Of a DNA stretch of 64,000 bases, positions 1-13,059 are shown piece after piece. The position numbers and the translations under genes are program-made. The notes below the pieces were generated by a model, which was not told the DNA's origin, searched no databases, and saw nothing but the letters and a program-made list of their open reading frames with translations. How positions within the stretch are numbered: the stretch's first letter is position 1; the number at the start of each line of letters is the position of its first letter. This DNA is from Erodium maritimum. Lineage: Eukaryota > Streptophyta > Magnoliopsida > Geraniales > Geraniaceae. The stretch spans positions 155,435,618 to 155,499,617 of the forward strand of contig OY997588.1 in the NCBI GenBank assembly GCA_963921825.1, given 5' to 3'.

Positions 1-61
1 TATTCTTCAATTACAAACGCATCTCTCTATATATATGTATACAAAAACTGAGGTTTGTTTT

Positions 62-301
62 ATTTTATGTGTTCCTTGGATTCATTACAGAGGTCCCATG
101 AATCTGTTTTGTTTAGGACATGAGCTCAAAGGTCCAATGTTTTGGGCCAACGTGGATTGTCAAGAGCACAAGGTGACATTTTACATCGGTTCATTGATTT
201 TGGACATACACTACACGCTTAAGCCAGTCCCTTTCATTGTTGACTCTTTCTCATCCCAAATTTGGGCATTTTGGTGTCTAGAAAAATTAAATATTTCTCA
301 G
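62..301 (+). other. possible orphan coding exon, unrecognised
   Basis: An open stretch without stops is bounded by a plausible 3' splice site (TTCATTACAG before AGGTCCCATG) and a plausible donor (CTCAG then GTATTATTG). The peptide is of ordinary composition (for example GPMFWANVDCQEHKVTFYIG), not low complexity, so it may be an exon of a gene that begins left of the window. I do not recognise the family, and no continuation exon is obvious downstream. It could equally be a decayed gene fragment. Confidence 0.25.
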
Positions 302-346
302 GTATTATTGCAAAAAAAAATGTATTTTGAGATTATATATATATAA

Positions 347-1690
347 TTTATAGTCTTTTTTAATAATAATTATAACAACGTACTTGATTTGTTTGTTTCA
401 TGTAATTTGTATAAAATAACGATTTTATTATTATACTTAAGATTTAGAAAACAATAAATCGAAAATAAAAAGAGATTTTGTTGTTAAAATGACTTTTTTC
501 ACACGTACGTACCGGTGATATGTTTTTCATTTTCAAGTCTTACCAATGACTTTTAGTTATTTTTAAAAAATACATAACCATTTTTTGTAAATGTCAGCGT
601 CACCTTTAACAAATTTTATCATTTTTTGGAAATTAAAGGTCGTTTTCTGACAGGACTTGAACATAAAGATCGCCATAGTATGGACTTACCACTTTCACCT
701 TTGTCCACAGCACGAAAATGTCGTTACCCCTACTTATCAGTTATCATGTTTACATTTTACAATTTTAAGGTTGAAATCTTTGCTTTATAATAAATGTATA
801 CAAAATAAAACAAAAAGACTAGTTCATGATTGTTTTATATTTATCAAGTTATATTATGAAAAAAGCGGATATCTTAAGATATTTTTTGGGCTTGGTGGTT
901 TAAAACTATATTATGTATTGTCTGTTGATAAAAAATTATCTTATATATTATCTATGTTTATAGACTACAATGTTTTTGATCACGGTCGTTACTTTCAAAA
1001 CATAGTTTTCGCATGTAATACACAATGTAGTTTAAAGTGTTGACAATATATAAGTATTCTTTTTTGTAAATAGATATTATATAATATAATTTAAAAATAA
1101 ACAATACATAATAGAATTTTTCACAAATAAACAATATATAATATAATTTTTAACAATCTACCTTATTTGTTTTATATAATTTGGATTTATGATAATTGAA
1201 ATATATTCATACTTTGGATAATAAATATGATTATGTGGTATTTGATTTGGCATCTCCATCACAGATCTATAGGCACAGTACTCAAGATAAGACTTGGTGT
1301 GTTGGGACTGAATTTGCTAATTGATTTTCAAGTCCTAACCACTCTCTCATGGGTTTGTCAAGTAGTGGCCAGAAGCTTTGCCTGATTAAGACATAAGTGT
1401 ATATATGATTGTTTAAAATAGACGGAAAATCCTATTTCAATACGTTGTATCATTATCCGTTATGATATCATATCTTTTGTCGATTTTCTTCTTCTTTTAA
1501 TATCATAATAATTGATTATCGAAAACCGTTAAAAATTAAAGAAATTCATTCGAACCGTCAAGATCCATTAGTCGATCATACAAAATATTAAGTTTGTCCC
1601 TGAAAAAAAAGGCCAGCTAGCGTTATGGCTTAAAACAGCTCATCTAGGGTTATGAAATAGGTTTGTCTACCTTTTCATAACCCTAGTTGA
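347..1690. other. AT-rich intergenic stretch
   Basis: Very AT-rich sequence without a supportable gene. A worn fragment resembling the palindromic MITE family MA is visible at about 400-480 (TTTGTATAAAATAACGATTT). A spurious open frame at 657-1043 is AT-driven and has no recognisable domain. Confidence 0.5.
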
Positions 1691-1732
1691 ATTTTTTTCC
1701 AAGGAAAACTTAACATTCTGTATGGTCAGATA

Positions 1733-2088
1733 ATGGGTTTCCAAGGAGTGCTCCCTTCATGCACTGCTGTCATCATCGTTGTGTCAGGATTTGTGCTCAT
1801 ATCCGCCTATAGCCGTCGCCACATCCATGTGCAGGGTGTGCCTCCCCGTCGAGGATTGACTGACACTCTCGTCGAGAACGTTGTGCCTCGGGAGACGGGA
1901 CCAATCCCACCAGCTTCTTTTCCTCGGTTTAGGCCCGTCTAAAGTGTCTTAACAGCCCAAGACAACCATCTGAGGCATTATTTAGAACCTTGGCCCTGTT
2001 TTTTGGTCTAATCTACTGTTGTTACAGCTCTCCTAGTTTACCAAATAGGAGTCGGCCTTGTAGTCTACAAAGTTTCCGCTAAAAAAAG
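1733..2088 (+). mobile_element. LINE 3' fragment (probable)
   Basis: A GC-richer island in AT-rich DNA ends in TTTCCGCTAAAAAAAGG. The same kind of ending (TTTCGCTAAAAAAAC) closes the LINE-like element at 39,491-41,221, so this is probably a 5'-truncated relative in plus orientation. The open frame at 1733-1942 has no recognisable domain. The left edge is not defined. Confidence 0.4.
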
Positions 2089-2116
2089 GTTATAATTAAT
2101 GATAGAAAAATAATAA

Positions 2117-2780
2117 GGGTAAACTACAAATACACACTCCAAACTTGTCACGATTAACTGATACCTACCCTCATGTTTTTTTGTAACTGAAACATAATCA
2201 AATGTTCCGCAAATTAACGCAAAACCTCTGCAGACAAGTAAATTGATTAAGCATGCGGTTATGGTTTGAATAATTTGGCACTCAAGTACCAATTTGGTTA
2301 GGATTTGATTAGTTTGGCATATTGATTTAAGTGCAATAATTATAACATTGACTTCACACAAAGTGGACAGTAACTGAACGTCCGGTTCCACATCAATAGA
2401 ATTGTACGTTTCAATTCTCAATTAAAGCAACTTTTATTTAACTTATTTCAATTATTTCAACTTCTAACCGTTACATGTACTTTGAATGTCTTTTCACCAT
2501 AATTCAACACATTTTATTTTAAAAAAAGATAATTATGTTTAGCATCATTTTTCTATACTATGATATATTTGTAAGCCTCTAAACAAAATTTTAATTAAAT
2601 TTATATCATTTTGAGGATTTGTGACCGATTCATAAAAGGTATTAAATATCATGTTATCAATATATAAGAGGTATTAAATGATATGTGACCAATTCATAAA
2701 AGTAACTAAATGACATTATCAAAACGGAGGGACTGTTATTGAACGTTACAAAATACAAGGGTACAAAAGGTAATTAACCC
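2117..2780. repeat. possible MITE-like repeat
   Basis: The segment opens with GGGTAAACTACAAATACAC and closes with AAAGGTAATTAACCC. These are roughly inverted and resemble the termini of the other foldback elements here. The inside is AT-rich and non-coding. Divergence is high and the assignment tentative. Confidence 0.3.
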
Positions 2781-3229
2781 TTTTAAAAAATTACACGTAT
2801 GAAAATAAAATTTTCAAAATCAGACCTTCCTTAAATTTACTATTAATTCAACAATCAAGAAATTTTATCTTCCATTCGATTAATAACCATCCCTATGAAA
2901 ACCAATTTTCAATGAAAGATCAAAACTGAATTTAACTAACACTTAAGATTTAATTTCAAAAGGAAATACTCAATACTACCACTTGATCAGGTTTGAATCA
3001 AAAGATAACTCACTCTTACATAAGAGCCTTTGCATCAAATGGCATCATACTTTGATACTTCTTATTTTATGGGCCTTTAACCAATGGCTTAACTCGCTTA
3101 AAGCTTCAGCCGACCTTGTTTAACTGTAAAGACTAGACAACTTTTTGAGTTGCTCCAAGTCTAACAGTTTCTGAGGCTGATAAAATCCATAACAACGTCG
3201 TTGTTTCCATCGCATATTATGAAGATCTC

Positions 3230-6200
3230 TCATAAGAATTTTTTGGGATCATCCTGAACTATCGGTTCAGGTTCAATCTTGAGCCGGCTCTTCTGCTCTA
3301 GCAGCAGCTTGTGAACTCTATCCTTCAGCTACACCAGTGTAAACATTAACTTCAAAATGCTATATATCAAGAGAGTTTTGGATCCAATCCACAATAATGA
3401 AGTTCAAGAACAATCAACACGATTAAATTCTCATTAATCGATTAGCATTCCTATATGATTATAACATGTGTGATTTCGAGTAGTTGGATCGTTCTTTGGA
3501 GGGTTAATTACACCTAAGTTTCAAATTCGTTTTCAACTACCTTATGTTTAAGAAGAAGGTTCACATGGTTCTTTCTTGCTAGAAAATACCCTTGACCCTA
3601 ATCTCAAAAAAGACTCCATAACCGCCCAAAACAGTTTGATTTGAGTAGATAAAAAGATTCCTTAAAAGACAAAAGGGATAGTTGCAAAAAAGTACTAAGG
3701 GGTATTGGTAAGTACTAAGGGGTATTGGTTTTTTTGTAACTTGTAGCCCTCTTCTTTTATAATTGCGAAAAAATACCCCGAACTTGTCTTTTTGTTGCAT
3801 TTTGTATAAAATGACGATCTTATCCTTCTATTAAAAATTTAATAATTGTAGAACAGAAAATCCAAATTTTCACATCCCTTGATTGTCTTCCTCTTTGCAC
3901 CGTACGAAGAGTAAGAAATTTAATAGATGTGAAAAGTTGGATTTTTTGTGATTTAATTTCAAATTTTCAACGGTAAAGTTGTCACTTTGAAACAAATTTA
4001 TACAAAGTGCAACAAAAAGCCAAGTTCAGTGCCCTTTTTTGCAATTAACGAAGAAGAGGGCTACAAGTTACAAAAATAAATAAATAACTCAGGGTATTTT
4101 TGAAATTATCCCAAGACAAAACTATTAAAAGACGAGAAAAAAAACAGTTATGGGGGCTAAGGACATTTTCTGGCAAAAAAAGAGCTACATGAACTTTTCT
4201 TTCGAAGGCTAGGGTGGCTGCAAAACAATTTTGAAACTTAAGTGTAGCCAGATGAAAAACGTGCAACCTTAGGTGTAGCTAGGTGTAACTAATCCTCTTT
4301 TGAAGGTTCATCGCATTCACTATGTGCTAAATTTTAATGTCTGTCTAGATCTTGAAGCTCTATTTTATCGAATGATAGTGTATTGGACATTAATTTAATC
4401 AAATAGTTACCTCATTAAGGCCTTCTTCAGTCTTTACTGATACATTTATTGCTCCTTCAGGTCCCATTTTCCGGTATCTCACCATTTCTGAGTGATCTGC
4501 ATCTTCATTATCTGTGATGAAGATGACCGGAGACTCTTGCAACAAATCACATTTAGAAACCACATCGAGCCAAAGATGGCCACTGAATCTTTCTCGTACT
4601 TCTTTGTAGATTACGTACTGCATAATCCAATGCGCATAGTAAACAATCAGAGCTTTTGACACCGGTGTCCACACAAAAAAAGGCTAACTGCACATAACTA
4701 CCTTTATGAATTGTCCACTAACATATGATCCCATAGAAATTTTCCACATACACATGAGACATGACATGACCCCATAGTAAATTTTCCACGTACATATGAC
4801 TACCCTTATGAATTTCCACATGTCACCATTGTACAAAATAGACAGCAACCATCAAAGTTTTCGACTTTTTTCGGTCACGTGACTTATACGTGAGTTTAGA
4901 ATTTTATAATATACAAACACATAATTCCCATCCTTTAATCTTCGATTTCAATATGACTGTCGGGGGAATTAGTTTTGGGATACTTCAAAAATTTACACTC
5001 ACCGAAAAGCCATGTGACAAAAAAAAACTTTGATAGTTTCCATCTATTTCGTACGATGGTGACATGTGAAAATTCATGTGTGGAAAATTTACTATGGGGT
5101 CATGTGTTTGTGGGAAATTCATAAAGGTAGTTATGTGCAATTCACAAAAAAAATTGTATAGGCAATAAGATCAAACTAACAACAGAAATGCATAATGAAT
5201 AAAGGGTAAGGGAAAAAATAATACCTGATCAGAAGGTGACATCCCACATTCTCCAGACAAATCATGGACATAGAGTACTGCAGTTGGCAAGTGTGAGAGC
5301 ACAGCAAGAGTTAGCTTTTCAAGATTATTTCGATCATCTGCAGATTCAGACATGAAAAGGGAAAAACGTTATGATTGTTGCAGCCACGATAAATAAGCTG
5401 AATTTGAGGAGCACTATTATAACACAGGAATAACTGCAAAAAAATACCCTGAACTTGTCTTCTTGCTGCAATTTGTATAATATGACGATTTTACCCTCAC
5501 AGTTTAGATTTAAAAAATAATAAGTAAAAAACAAAAATCCAAATTTCCATACCCCTTAATTTTCTTCCACTTTGTACCATAACAAAGAGTAAAGAATCTG
5601 TGGGATATGAAAATTTGGATTTTTTGCTTAATTATTTTTTTTTTAAATTTCAAAGGTAAAATCGTCATTATCAAGCAGTGAAAAAACATATGCACTTTTC
5701 GTAACTATCAAAATTTTCAAGGGTAAAATCATCATTTTCCAAATTAGGATTTTTTGTTAAATTATTATTTTTAAAATTTTCAAGGGTAAAATCGTCAGTT
5801 AAGTAGCATTAGATATCTAAGGTTCTCTTATGTAATCAAGCTCTCATAGCACGAGCCAGGCGTAACAATGATATGCCAAAAAGGGGAGTACAAACAACAA
5901 AGAAGCTAACATGATTTTACCATCATCTCTCTTTAGTAGACCGGGTGTATCAGTCACCTGCATTTAATTTATCGGATTAAGCAAAGTACAATTGAAGTAA
6001 TAGATTATGTCACTTTCAGAGAATGATTAACCTGGAAACGCTGGTGGTTTACAACAATATGACCCATCAGGATTCCTCTGGTAGTGAAAGGGTAGTTGCA
6101 GATCTGAGCAGTAGAAGAAAATAATGTCCGTTAATTGAGGCCAACTCTCCATGTTATAGTTATCTTGAACAATGTATCTCTCTTCCTCACATATCGAACT

Positions 6201-9200
6201 GGCAATAAACTTATAAAAAAAAATCCCAAACTTCAGACATATTCAATATTTTCCTTAATTGCTTCAAATGTCGGTTTCTTGAAAGCAGTGGAGAAAAGAA
6301 TCGATTAGAGATCAAAAGGTGCAAACCTCTGGCTTTCCTGTGGATAGTAAACGAACCAAGGACGACTTTCCCACGTTGGGAGCTCCAACAAGACACAAGG
6401 TTGGTGATTGGAGATCAACTACGGGCATTAACCGCAAAGTCTGCAAACCACAATAAGTATTAGCAATGGCCTATTAAGGAAATCTCATAAAAGTACACTA
6501 ACTTGTCACCTTTCTCACAATTTAAAAAATTTCTCCCTCAACTTCCCAAAAAAAAAACACTTCACTCCTGTTTTGGTTGTAAATGACTAAAATACCCCTA
6601 CAACAATTTGGGAAACACATGCAAAATTTAGGGACAATCTCTCTACTACCCTTAAGTTTTAAAAGTTTTTGACAACCCCTAAGTTTTTTTAGTCTCGATT
6701 TACATCATTCCCAACTTTTGGGTGTGAAATGACAATACCCTTTTGTTTTTTATGAGGGTATTTTTGTCACTTCACACCCAAAATTCGACGGAATCGGGGA
6801 AAAATGAGAATAAAAAATTGAAGGGGATTGTCAAAAACATTTTAACACTTAACGGTAGTTAGTTGAGAATGGTTCATACTTAAGGGTAAGTTGGGTGATA
6901 TTTTCCCCAAATTTACTCTAGCAGTGGCGTATTTTTTGAAAACTAATTAAGGGTATTTTTGTATTTATTATCAAAATGTAGATGGAAAGAAAATTTAAAA
7001 GCCGGTGCAGTGAAGTGAGCAAATGCCACAAAGTTAGTGTATATTTGTGAGATTATCCCAAGAATAAACTCACAGGGTTATTGCCAACAAGTTTAATAAA
7101 AAAATTCGACGAGTCATGAAATTGCCTAGCCATGATAACAAATTAGAGGGCATAAGCTTATCCATATTCGATAATAATAGTAATTTCATTGAGATACCAT
7201 TGAGACCCGAAAAAATAAAGCCGAAACTAAATATGGAAATACCATTATAATTTCATAATGTAGTTTAATTTGGGGGATAAAATAAAGATAACAAACCATA
7301 GGAATTTCAGCCCCACAAAGATTAGATAAAAGTCTCTTTTAGAAGGAAAGATACCTTGGCAATGTTCACCAAGTCATCAACAGCTTTACTGTCACCGTTG
7401 AACATTTTTTCGATTTTTTCCATACCCTGTACAAAAACATTAGTAAATAAACAAATTATTTGGACATTCATATAAAATGTAGGGATACTTGCGAAAAAGT
7501 ACCCTGAGGTATCCATTTTTTGTAACTTGTAGCCCTCTTCTTTGATAATTGCAAAAAATACCCTGAACTTGTCTTCTTGTTGCAAGTTGTATAAAAATGA
7601 CGATTTTACCCTTACAATTTAGATTTAAAAAATATTGAGTAAAAACATAAGATCAAAATTTTCATATTCCTTGGTTTTCTTTCTCTTTGTACCACACAAA
7701 GAGTAAGAAAATAAAGGGATATAATAATTTGGATATTTTGTTCTTTAATTATTGTTTTTAAAATTTAAATTTCCAAGGGTAAAATCGTCATTATGAAGCA
7801 ACATTATACGAAAGTGAAACAAAAAGACAAGTTTAGAACACTTTTTTGCAATTATCAAAGAAAAGGGCTACAAGTTGCAAAAAGTGAATACCTCGTGGTA
7901 CTTCTTTGCAATATCCCTAAAATGTACTCTGCATAGAGGAGATTTCTGACCTCATTCAGCCTTTCTTCTGCTTCTCGCTTTGTTAATGACTGCTCAGATA
8001 TGTGAAAATTATGGTTCAGGAACTGTGGACAATTTACTAAATTGGCAGTAAGAAAAATAATTTTAAAATGTAAAAATGATCTAACGAGTTCACTCAAGGA
8101 TAATGCAAGAGCATCCAAGCGCGATTTTGGTTCATAATTTTACTAATCACAAGAAGCATGAGAAAAAATCCCGTTAGTGGACTTGCAAACGGAAAATAGT
8201 TGGAGGATGTTTTTTGCAAAAAAAAAATTGTTCACCGATAGTATTTGCATAGTTCACAGCAAGTTTTGGCAATTATTTCTTTTAAATATTTCCCAAAAGA
8301 GATCGAATTAACCTAAAGATTGCTCCTAATAGGAGCCTCCTATATAGCAATAGCATTACCAATACACCTCATACACTCAAATAGTTGTGAGAACTAACAA
8401 ACATATATTTATAATTATTTTTTAGCCAAAATGCAAACCTTTGCACAAAGAGAAGCATGTTCCTTCCCAGTTGATACAACCTTCTTCCTCAACTTATCCA
8501 CTTTTCTCAACACCTGTCATACCATATGTCAAAATCTTTAATTAATTTTTTGAGTAGCATAGCACTACAGCTTTTACCAATTGGTAATGATGTCTGCAGG
8601 CCTTGGAATCAGAACACATTCACAATTTTCATAACTTACATCTTCATAATTTCCATCGCCAAGTGTCAATTCAACAAGGGATCGTTCATAAGGATGCAAA
8701 TATCTTTTATCAGGGAAGCTCTCTACATACCCTCGCAATGGAACTGCCAATTCCTGGAGATAAATACAGCATCAAAATACCTATGAAAGTTACATCCAAT
8801 CAGCAAACTAGAGTGATCAGATGTGCAAAGAGTTTACCTTCATCAGAGCATCAAGTTGTTTGGCACCTCTGTTTCTAACTCGCTTCGCAATATTGGCAAT
8901 ACCTAAGAAACAGATAATATTGTGGTTAGAAGCAGTTCAAGGTTCCCTTTACTTCATGGAAATTAGCTTCTGATTGGGCCACTAGAGCTGGTATGTTAAA
9001 CATGTTATGTCAATCTTGACATAAAAGACAATCTTCCAGTGTTACCTTTTGAAGGTGACATCCTCTTTGCCTTCTTTAGTGCTGACTGAAGAATATCAAC
9101 TGATGGCATCACCATTGGAAGTTTTTGAAATGCACCAACCGTCTCAAGTTTCTCTGTTGACGCTTTGTCCTTGAAGTTTAACACAACAATTAAAATGCAT

Positions 9201-10811
9201 TACAACTTCCCTTCATAAAGTTGATTATTCTGTAATAGCCATGAAAGGCATACAACAGCTATTGACCATACCATAGCACGGCAAAATGGAACACACAACT
9301 GGGCAAATATAATTTTCAACCTTTTTCTTAGTAGTTCAATCTTACGTGTAGACAATTCACTAAGAAGCAGAAATATAAAATTTCCTTTCACGGGTCGAAT
9401 AACACAAATTCTTATATTTGTGAATGACATACCTCTCATGAACTCTCCTACACCCAATTTAAATACCCTTGAATGCTCCATGCATGACATTATTTCTAAA
9501 AGCAACAATGCAATGAGTCCTGAAGCTTTAACCTCCACATAATCACACACCCTCAAATTATACAGCCACTTTCTAATAGCTCTCATTTTCCTTTTTCCAC
9601 GTGTTGACTTCTATTGTATAGTCTCAAATATTGTCAACTGAATAGCAATGTCAAACATTATAATAAAACTCCCAATTCATTGTCATTCTAAACTTTCTCT
9701 TGGTAACTAGAGGAATACCTTTGATTTAGTTTGACCCAAGGGTACATAGCTCCCATCTACAACTTCATATGTGGTAGTTTGCAAATTTTTGCAGAAACAC
9801 AAGCCTGGAAGGATTCTTACGGGTGAATACATCTTTGCTCCATGTGCCACATTCAAACCTGCAAGTGGAGATAAACGAAAATGCATATTCATGCACATGT
9901 CAACTGAAATTCAACTAGCCCAGTACAACACAAATATTTACAGAAGATAACTGACATTAGAAAAGGAGAGTAAGGTGAAACATAGATTAACAAGTACATG
10001 CTAGGATCATAGAGATTGCTCTTGCAAATTTGATGACAACTGAAATGGTCAGTTATCTTGAACGAGGCAGTTTAATGTACCAATTCCCAAATCTAATTTC
10101 ATATTATCGAATTAAATTGGGATTATTGCAAAAAAGTATCATGAGTATCCACTTTTTGCAAGTTGCTACCCTCTTCTTTGATAATTGCAAAAATGTGCCA
10201 TGAACTTGTCTTTTGTTGCACTTTGTATAAATCAGTTTCAAAAGGTCATTTTACCCTCGAAAATTTAAATTTAAAAAATAACAATTAAAGAACAAAAAAA
10301 TCCAAATTCTCATATCCCTTAAATTTCTTACTCTTTATACGGTACAAAGAGGAAGAAAATTAATGGATATGAAAATCGACATTTTCATACAAATTGCAAC
10401 TAAACGACAAGCTCAAGGTACTTTTTTTGCAGTTAACAAAGAAGAGGGATACAGGTTGCAAATAGTGAATACCTCAGGGTACTTTTTTACAATTACCCCA
10501 ACTAAATCCCCCCAAAGTGAGTATGCATAGGTGTTTTACCGGATTAAATTCCCCAGACCTATAATGGTTCAGAAATGTTAACTCACAAGTCCACTTGATA
10601 TCAAACCATGATCTATAAGTGAACCGCAGAAATAGAACCTTTTAAAAATATTGGCCTCCCCAGAAGTAATTTGGATGAAGGAACATGCCATAGTTGCAAG
10701 AGATTGGAGGCTCCACTCATATCCTCTCTCAGAAACACTATATGCTCTTGAAGAAAGACGCAGAGGATCTGTTAGGCCAAGCTTCTTCACTGAAGCTGTC
10801 ATTGAAAACAT
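3230..10811 (-). CDS. PDE318: NOG1-like GTPase, PDE318 type (spliced)
   Basis: Obg/NOG1-class GTP-binding protein. By homology to Arabidopsis PDE318 (At1g80770) it probably acts in ribosome assembly or plastid development; loss of PDE318 gives a pigment defect. Confident exons, in plus coordinates and read right to left: 9719-9858, 9046-9169, 8838-8902, 8640-8753, 8439-8513, 7951-7992, 7355-7426, 6327-6440 (G1 loop GAPNVGKSS), 6032-6103, 5921-5957 (G3 VTDTPG), 5225-5337, 4411-4617 (G4 SKCDLL, G5 SVKTEEG) and 3230-3328 (C-terminus ending DDPKKFL, then TGA). Phases agree across every junction checked. The usual NKxD of G4 is SKCD, as I recall for Arabidopsis. The 5' end is unresolved: an open exon at about 10,578-10,811 begins MFSMTASVKKLGL, but its donor is unclear, and a further exon near 11,180-11,215 is possible. 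Introns hold several MITEs. Confidence 0.85.
3501..4295. mobile_element. MITE family MG, split by an MA element
   Basis: The outer element runs from GGGTTAATTACACCTAAG to GGTGTAACTAATCC and lies in the last intron of the PDE318-like gene. Family-typical interior text such as ACCCTTGACCCTAATCTC recurs at about 26,500-26,805, 27,403-27,735 and 34,380-34,748. The MA element at 3675-4112 sits inside it. Confidence 0.7.
3675..4112. mobile_element. palindromic MITE MA-1, nested in MG
   Basis: Near-palindromic foldback element of 438 bp. It opens with GGGATAGTTGCAAAAAAGTA and closes with GAAATTATCCC, and its centre reads as an inverted repeat around CACCGTACGAAGAGTAAG. The 9-bp sequence AAGACAAAA flanks it exactly on both sides (3666-3674 and 4113-4121), the target duplication length expected of Mutator-type transposons. 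Confidence 0.85.
4686..5143. mobile_element. foldback MITE family MD
   Basis: Long inverted repeat in an intron of the PDE318-like gene. Its left arm contains TGCACATAACTACCTTTATG and its right arm the reverse complement, CATAAAGGTAGTTATGTGCA. A partial relative lies at about 61,560-61,805 in the TLC gene. No coding capacity. Confidence 0.7.
5428..5815. mobile_element. truncated MA MITE
   Basis: Family MA sequence opening GGAATAACTGCAAAAAAATA, with the central CTTTGTACCATAACAAAGAG motif. The right arm is broken up, with ATTTTCAAGGGTAAAATC occurring more than once. Edges are approximate. Confidence 0.6.
6478..7059. mobile_element. MITE family MC with a second foldback inside
   Basis: The outer arms read AAATCTCATAAAAGTACACT on the left and AGTTAGTGTATATTTGTGAG then ATTATCCC on the right. 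Inside, from about 6628 to 6912, lies another foldback with a different interior (CACTACCCTTAAG-like left arm, TTAAGGGTAAGTTGGGTGAT right arm). Related MC copies are at 20,618-20,887 and about 28,303-28,500. Confidence 0.65.
7482..7917. mobile_element. palindromic MITE MA-3, intact ends
   Basis: Near-palindromic element of 436 bp, GGGATACTTGCGAAAAAGTA to TTGCAATATCCC. The exact 9-bp duplication TAAAATGTA flanks it at 7473-7481 and 7918-7926. It lies in an intron of the PDE318-like gene. Confidence 0.85.
8163..8285. mobile_element. partial MITE family MF
   Basis: Only the right part of the family is present: CCCGTTAGTGGACTTGCAAA, then GTTCACCGATAGTATTTGCA. Fuller copies lie at 37,469-37,859 and about 62,785-63,100. 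Confidence 0.5.
10119..10499. mobile_element. palindromic MITE MA-4
   Basis: Opens GGGATTATTGCAAAAAAGTA and closes TTTACAATTACCCC, with the family centre CTTTATACGGTACAAAGAGG. The flanks AATTAAATT and AACTAAATC match at 7 of 9 positions, consistent with an older target duplication. It lies in the 5' part of the PDE318-like gene. Confidence 0.75.
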
Positions 10812-11461
10812 TTAGTCACCATAAGGGTGTAAGTTTACAAAAGAAAACAAGAAAGAGGAGATGCTGTATCTTGCTAAATCATTATAACACATTACATGTC
10901 AATGAACGGGGAGTTATATGCCATGAATGCTAGCACAAGAAGTTAAGAACCATCATCAATTAAAATTCCATCATCTATCAACTTTTATGGTTGATTCGGT
11001 AACTTGATTGACCAAAACACGGTAACTTTTTAAAAAATGTATTTAGAGAACAATTTTATCGAACAAACGAACAAAAAAACATCATAAAATTATTAATAGA
11101 ACATACCACAAACCATGACTTCTATTTTACATATCCTTATTCAAAATATTCACAACTACAAAGCTTGTAATGAATAATACCAGATGCATTGGCAGCCCGC
11201 AGATTTGCACAGATTTGGTTCAACAAATGAAATATTAAAAAAAGGCAGGACAATATAAGTTATCCAAAAGCTCAATCATTCTTCGTATATACTAGGGAAC
11301 AGAAAAATAAAAAAGCCTGAATAATACCTTAAATGAATATAAGTCTGAGTTTAGAAGATTTGAAGATAAATTGGGAGAGAAGCTCAATATTCAGAGGAAT
11401 TAGGCATGAGGACGGGATAAAAAAACTATCTTGGGGTTTGGGGGAGAAAGGATTGGCACTG

Positions 11462-11520
11462 GGCTTAAGGGAGAAAGGTGATATAGTTGTATATATATGT
11501 ATATATATATATATCAGATA
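11462..11520. repeat. AT microsatellite
   Basis: Run of TATATATGTATATATATATA type, just upstream of the PDE318-like gene. Simple repeat, no further function visible. Confidence 0.6.
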
Positions 11521-11582
11521 TATACATTTCCATTTTTATAAGCTCGAATATACCCAAAACCCCCAATGAGACTGAGATCAAG

Positions 11583-11700
11583 GTTCTAAAAGTCGCTAGG
11601 CGCTAGTCGGGCGGCTAAGTCCTTCGGGGATTAATCGGGAACTAGAAGGGGATTAATCGGGGACTAGAAGGGGATTAATCGGATTTGTATTTTAATATAT
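11583..11700. repeat. fragment of dispersed repeat GR
   Basis: Reads GGTTCTAAAAGTCGCTAGGC followed by tandem GGGGATTAATCGG blocks. Text of this kind recurs, partly inverted, at 13,060-13,510 and 47,560-48,075. The GR family looks like a decayed DNA transposon with GGCGCTAG-type ends; I cannot name its superfamily. Confidence 0.5.
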
Positions 11701-12214
11701 TTTTAAAGTTTTTAATAGACTTATTACTATATATAGAAACAAAATATGAATATTATTATACTAAAAATAATACCAAATATTTAAAAAAAAATGAAATATG
11801 TGTTACATTATATTCATATCATATGATCGAATCCTTTAATTGAAAACTACTATGATAATATTAATAATAAATTATAAGCCTTGACACAAGTTACTTGATA
11901 ATGATAGTTAATATTAACTTAATAATACTCATACGGCATAATAACATATACGAATTACATCGTTAGATACTAATAAAACTGAATTTTTACACAAATCACA
12001 ACCAATTATTCATATGATAGAGCACTTAATCAAATGCAGCTGTTCAGTGCACATGAGTTGCAGAAAAATTCATTGAAACTTATGCACTGGTAGCTAGTAG
12101 GGTAAAACATGTTGTGCCTTATTGTAGACTGAGTGTTGTGAACATGTTATACTGAATGTGTTGTGATTAAATTAAACATGTTGTATCATATTGTAGACTA
12201 AACAATTAAATTAA

Positions 12215-12568
12215 GAGATAATTGTCAAAACATGCACTAAAGTTTCGTCCACAAATGAAATAGTGCACAACGTTTCGTCCAAGTTGTGTGGCTACCCTAA
12301 AGTTTCGTCCACAAAATGAAATAGTGCACAACGTTTCGTCCACGCTGTGTGGCTACCCTAGAGTTTCGTCCACGCTGTGTGGCTACCCTAAAGTTTCGTC
12401 CACAAATGAAATAGTGCACAACGTTACGTCCACGTTGTGTGGTTACCCTAAAGTAATTTGCTGATTTAGGTTTCATAAGTAATTTTACTAACAAATGTTC
12501 GTGGACGAAACATTGTGCACTATTTCATTTGTGGACGAAACTTTAGTGCATGTTTTGACAATTATCCC
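12215..12568. mobile_element. foldback MITE MB-1 with internal repeats
   Basis: Runs from GAGATAATTGTCAAAACATG to CATGTTTTGACAATTATCCC. The exact 9-bp duplication TTAAATTAA flanks it (12,206-12,214 and 12,569-12,577). Inside are four irregular tandem copies built on GTTTCGTCCACAAATGAAAT and TGTGTGGCTACCCTAAAG, mostly on the left side. Non-coding. Confidence 0.85.
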
Positions 12569-12692
12569 TTAAATTAAATATGTTGTCAGTTGTATACAGA
12601 ATTACATATTACAAAACTAATCGATCTGAAGTAATGGAAGTGAGGGAAGAAATTAGAAAATCATCAAAATATACCTAACTGTGTGTGCGAGA

Positions 12693-12762
12693 GGCGAGGG
12701 AGGTCCGGCGAGGGAGGTCCGGCGAGGGAGGTCCGGCAAGGGAGGTCCGGCGAGGGAGCTCC
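12693..12762. repeat. 14-bp minisatellite, five copies
   Basis: Five direct copies of GGCGAGGGAGGTCC, with one change in the fourth and one in the fifth. It is a GC-rich island between the PDE318-like and TPR8-like genes. No gene was identified around it. Confidence 0.9.
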
Positions 12763-13059
12763 GTGGTTGTTGCTTCACTTGCTTGTGAGTTGTTACTGAG
12801 AAACTGATTTGTTTCTCTGATTCTCTGTGTATGAATTGAATACTGATACACTATGGGGATAGGAAGGGATTGGAATAGGAAGGGACGCACGCACCTTTTG
12901 GAATTGTGCCTTTGGGCCATTTAAAAGTTTGGGCTTTTTTCTTACTTATAAATATGGCCCGTGACCGACCCGTTGACCCAGGTGCCCGGCCCGCCCGACT
13001 TAATTGGACAAGTCGGCCTATCCGACTTGGACCGCCCGACTATAAAAATTCGGGTCGGC

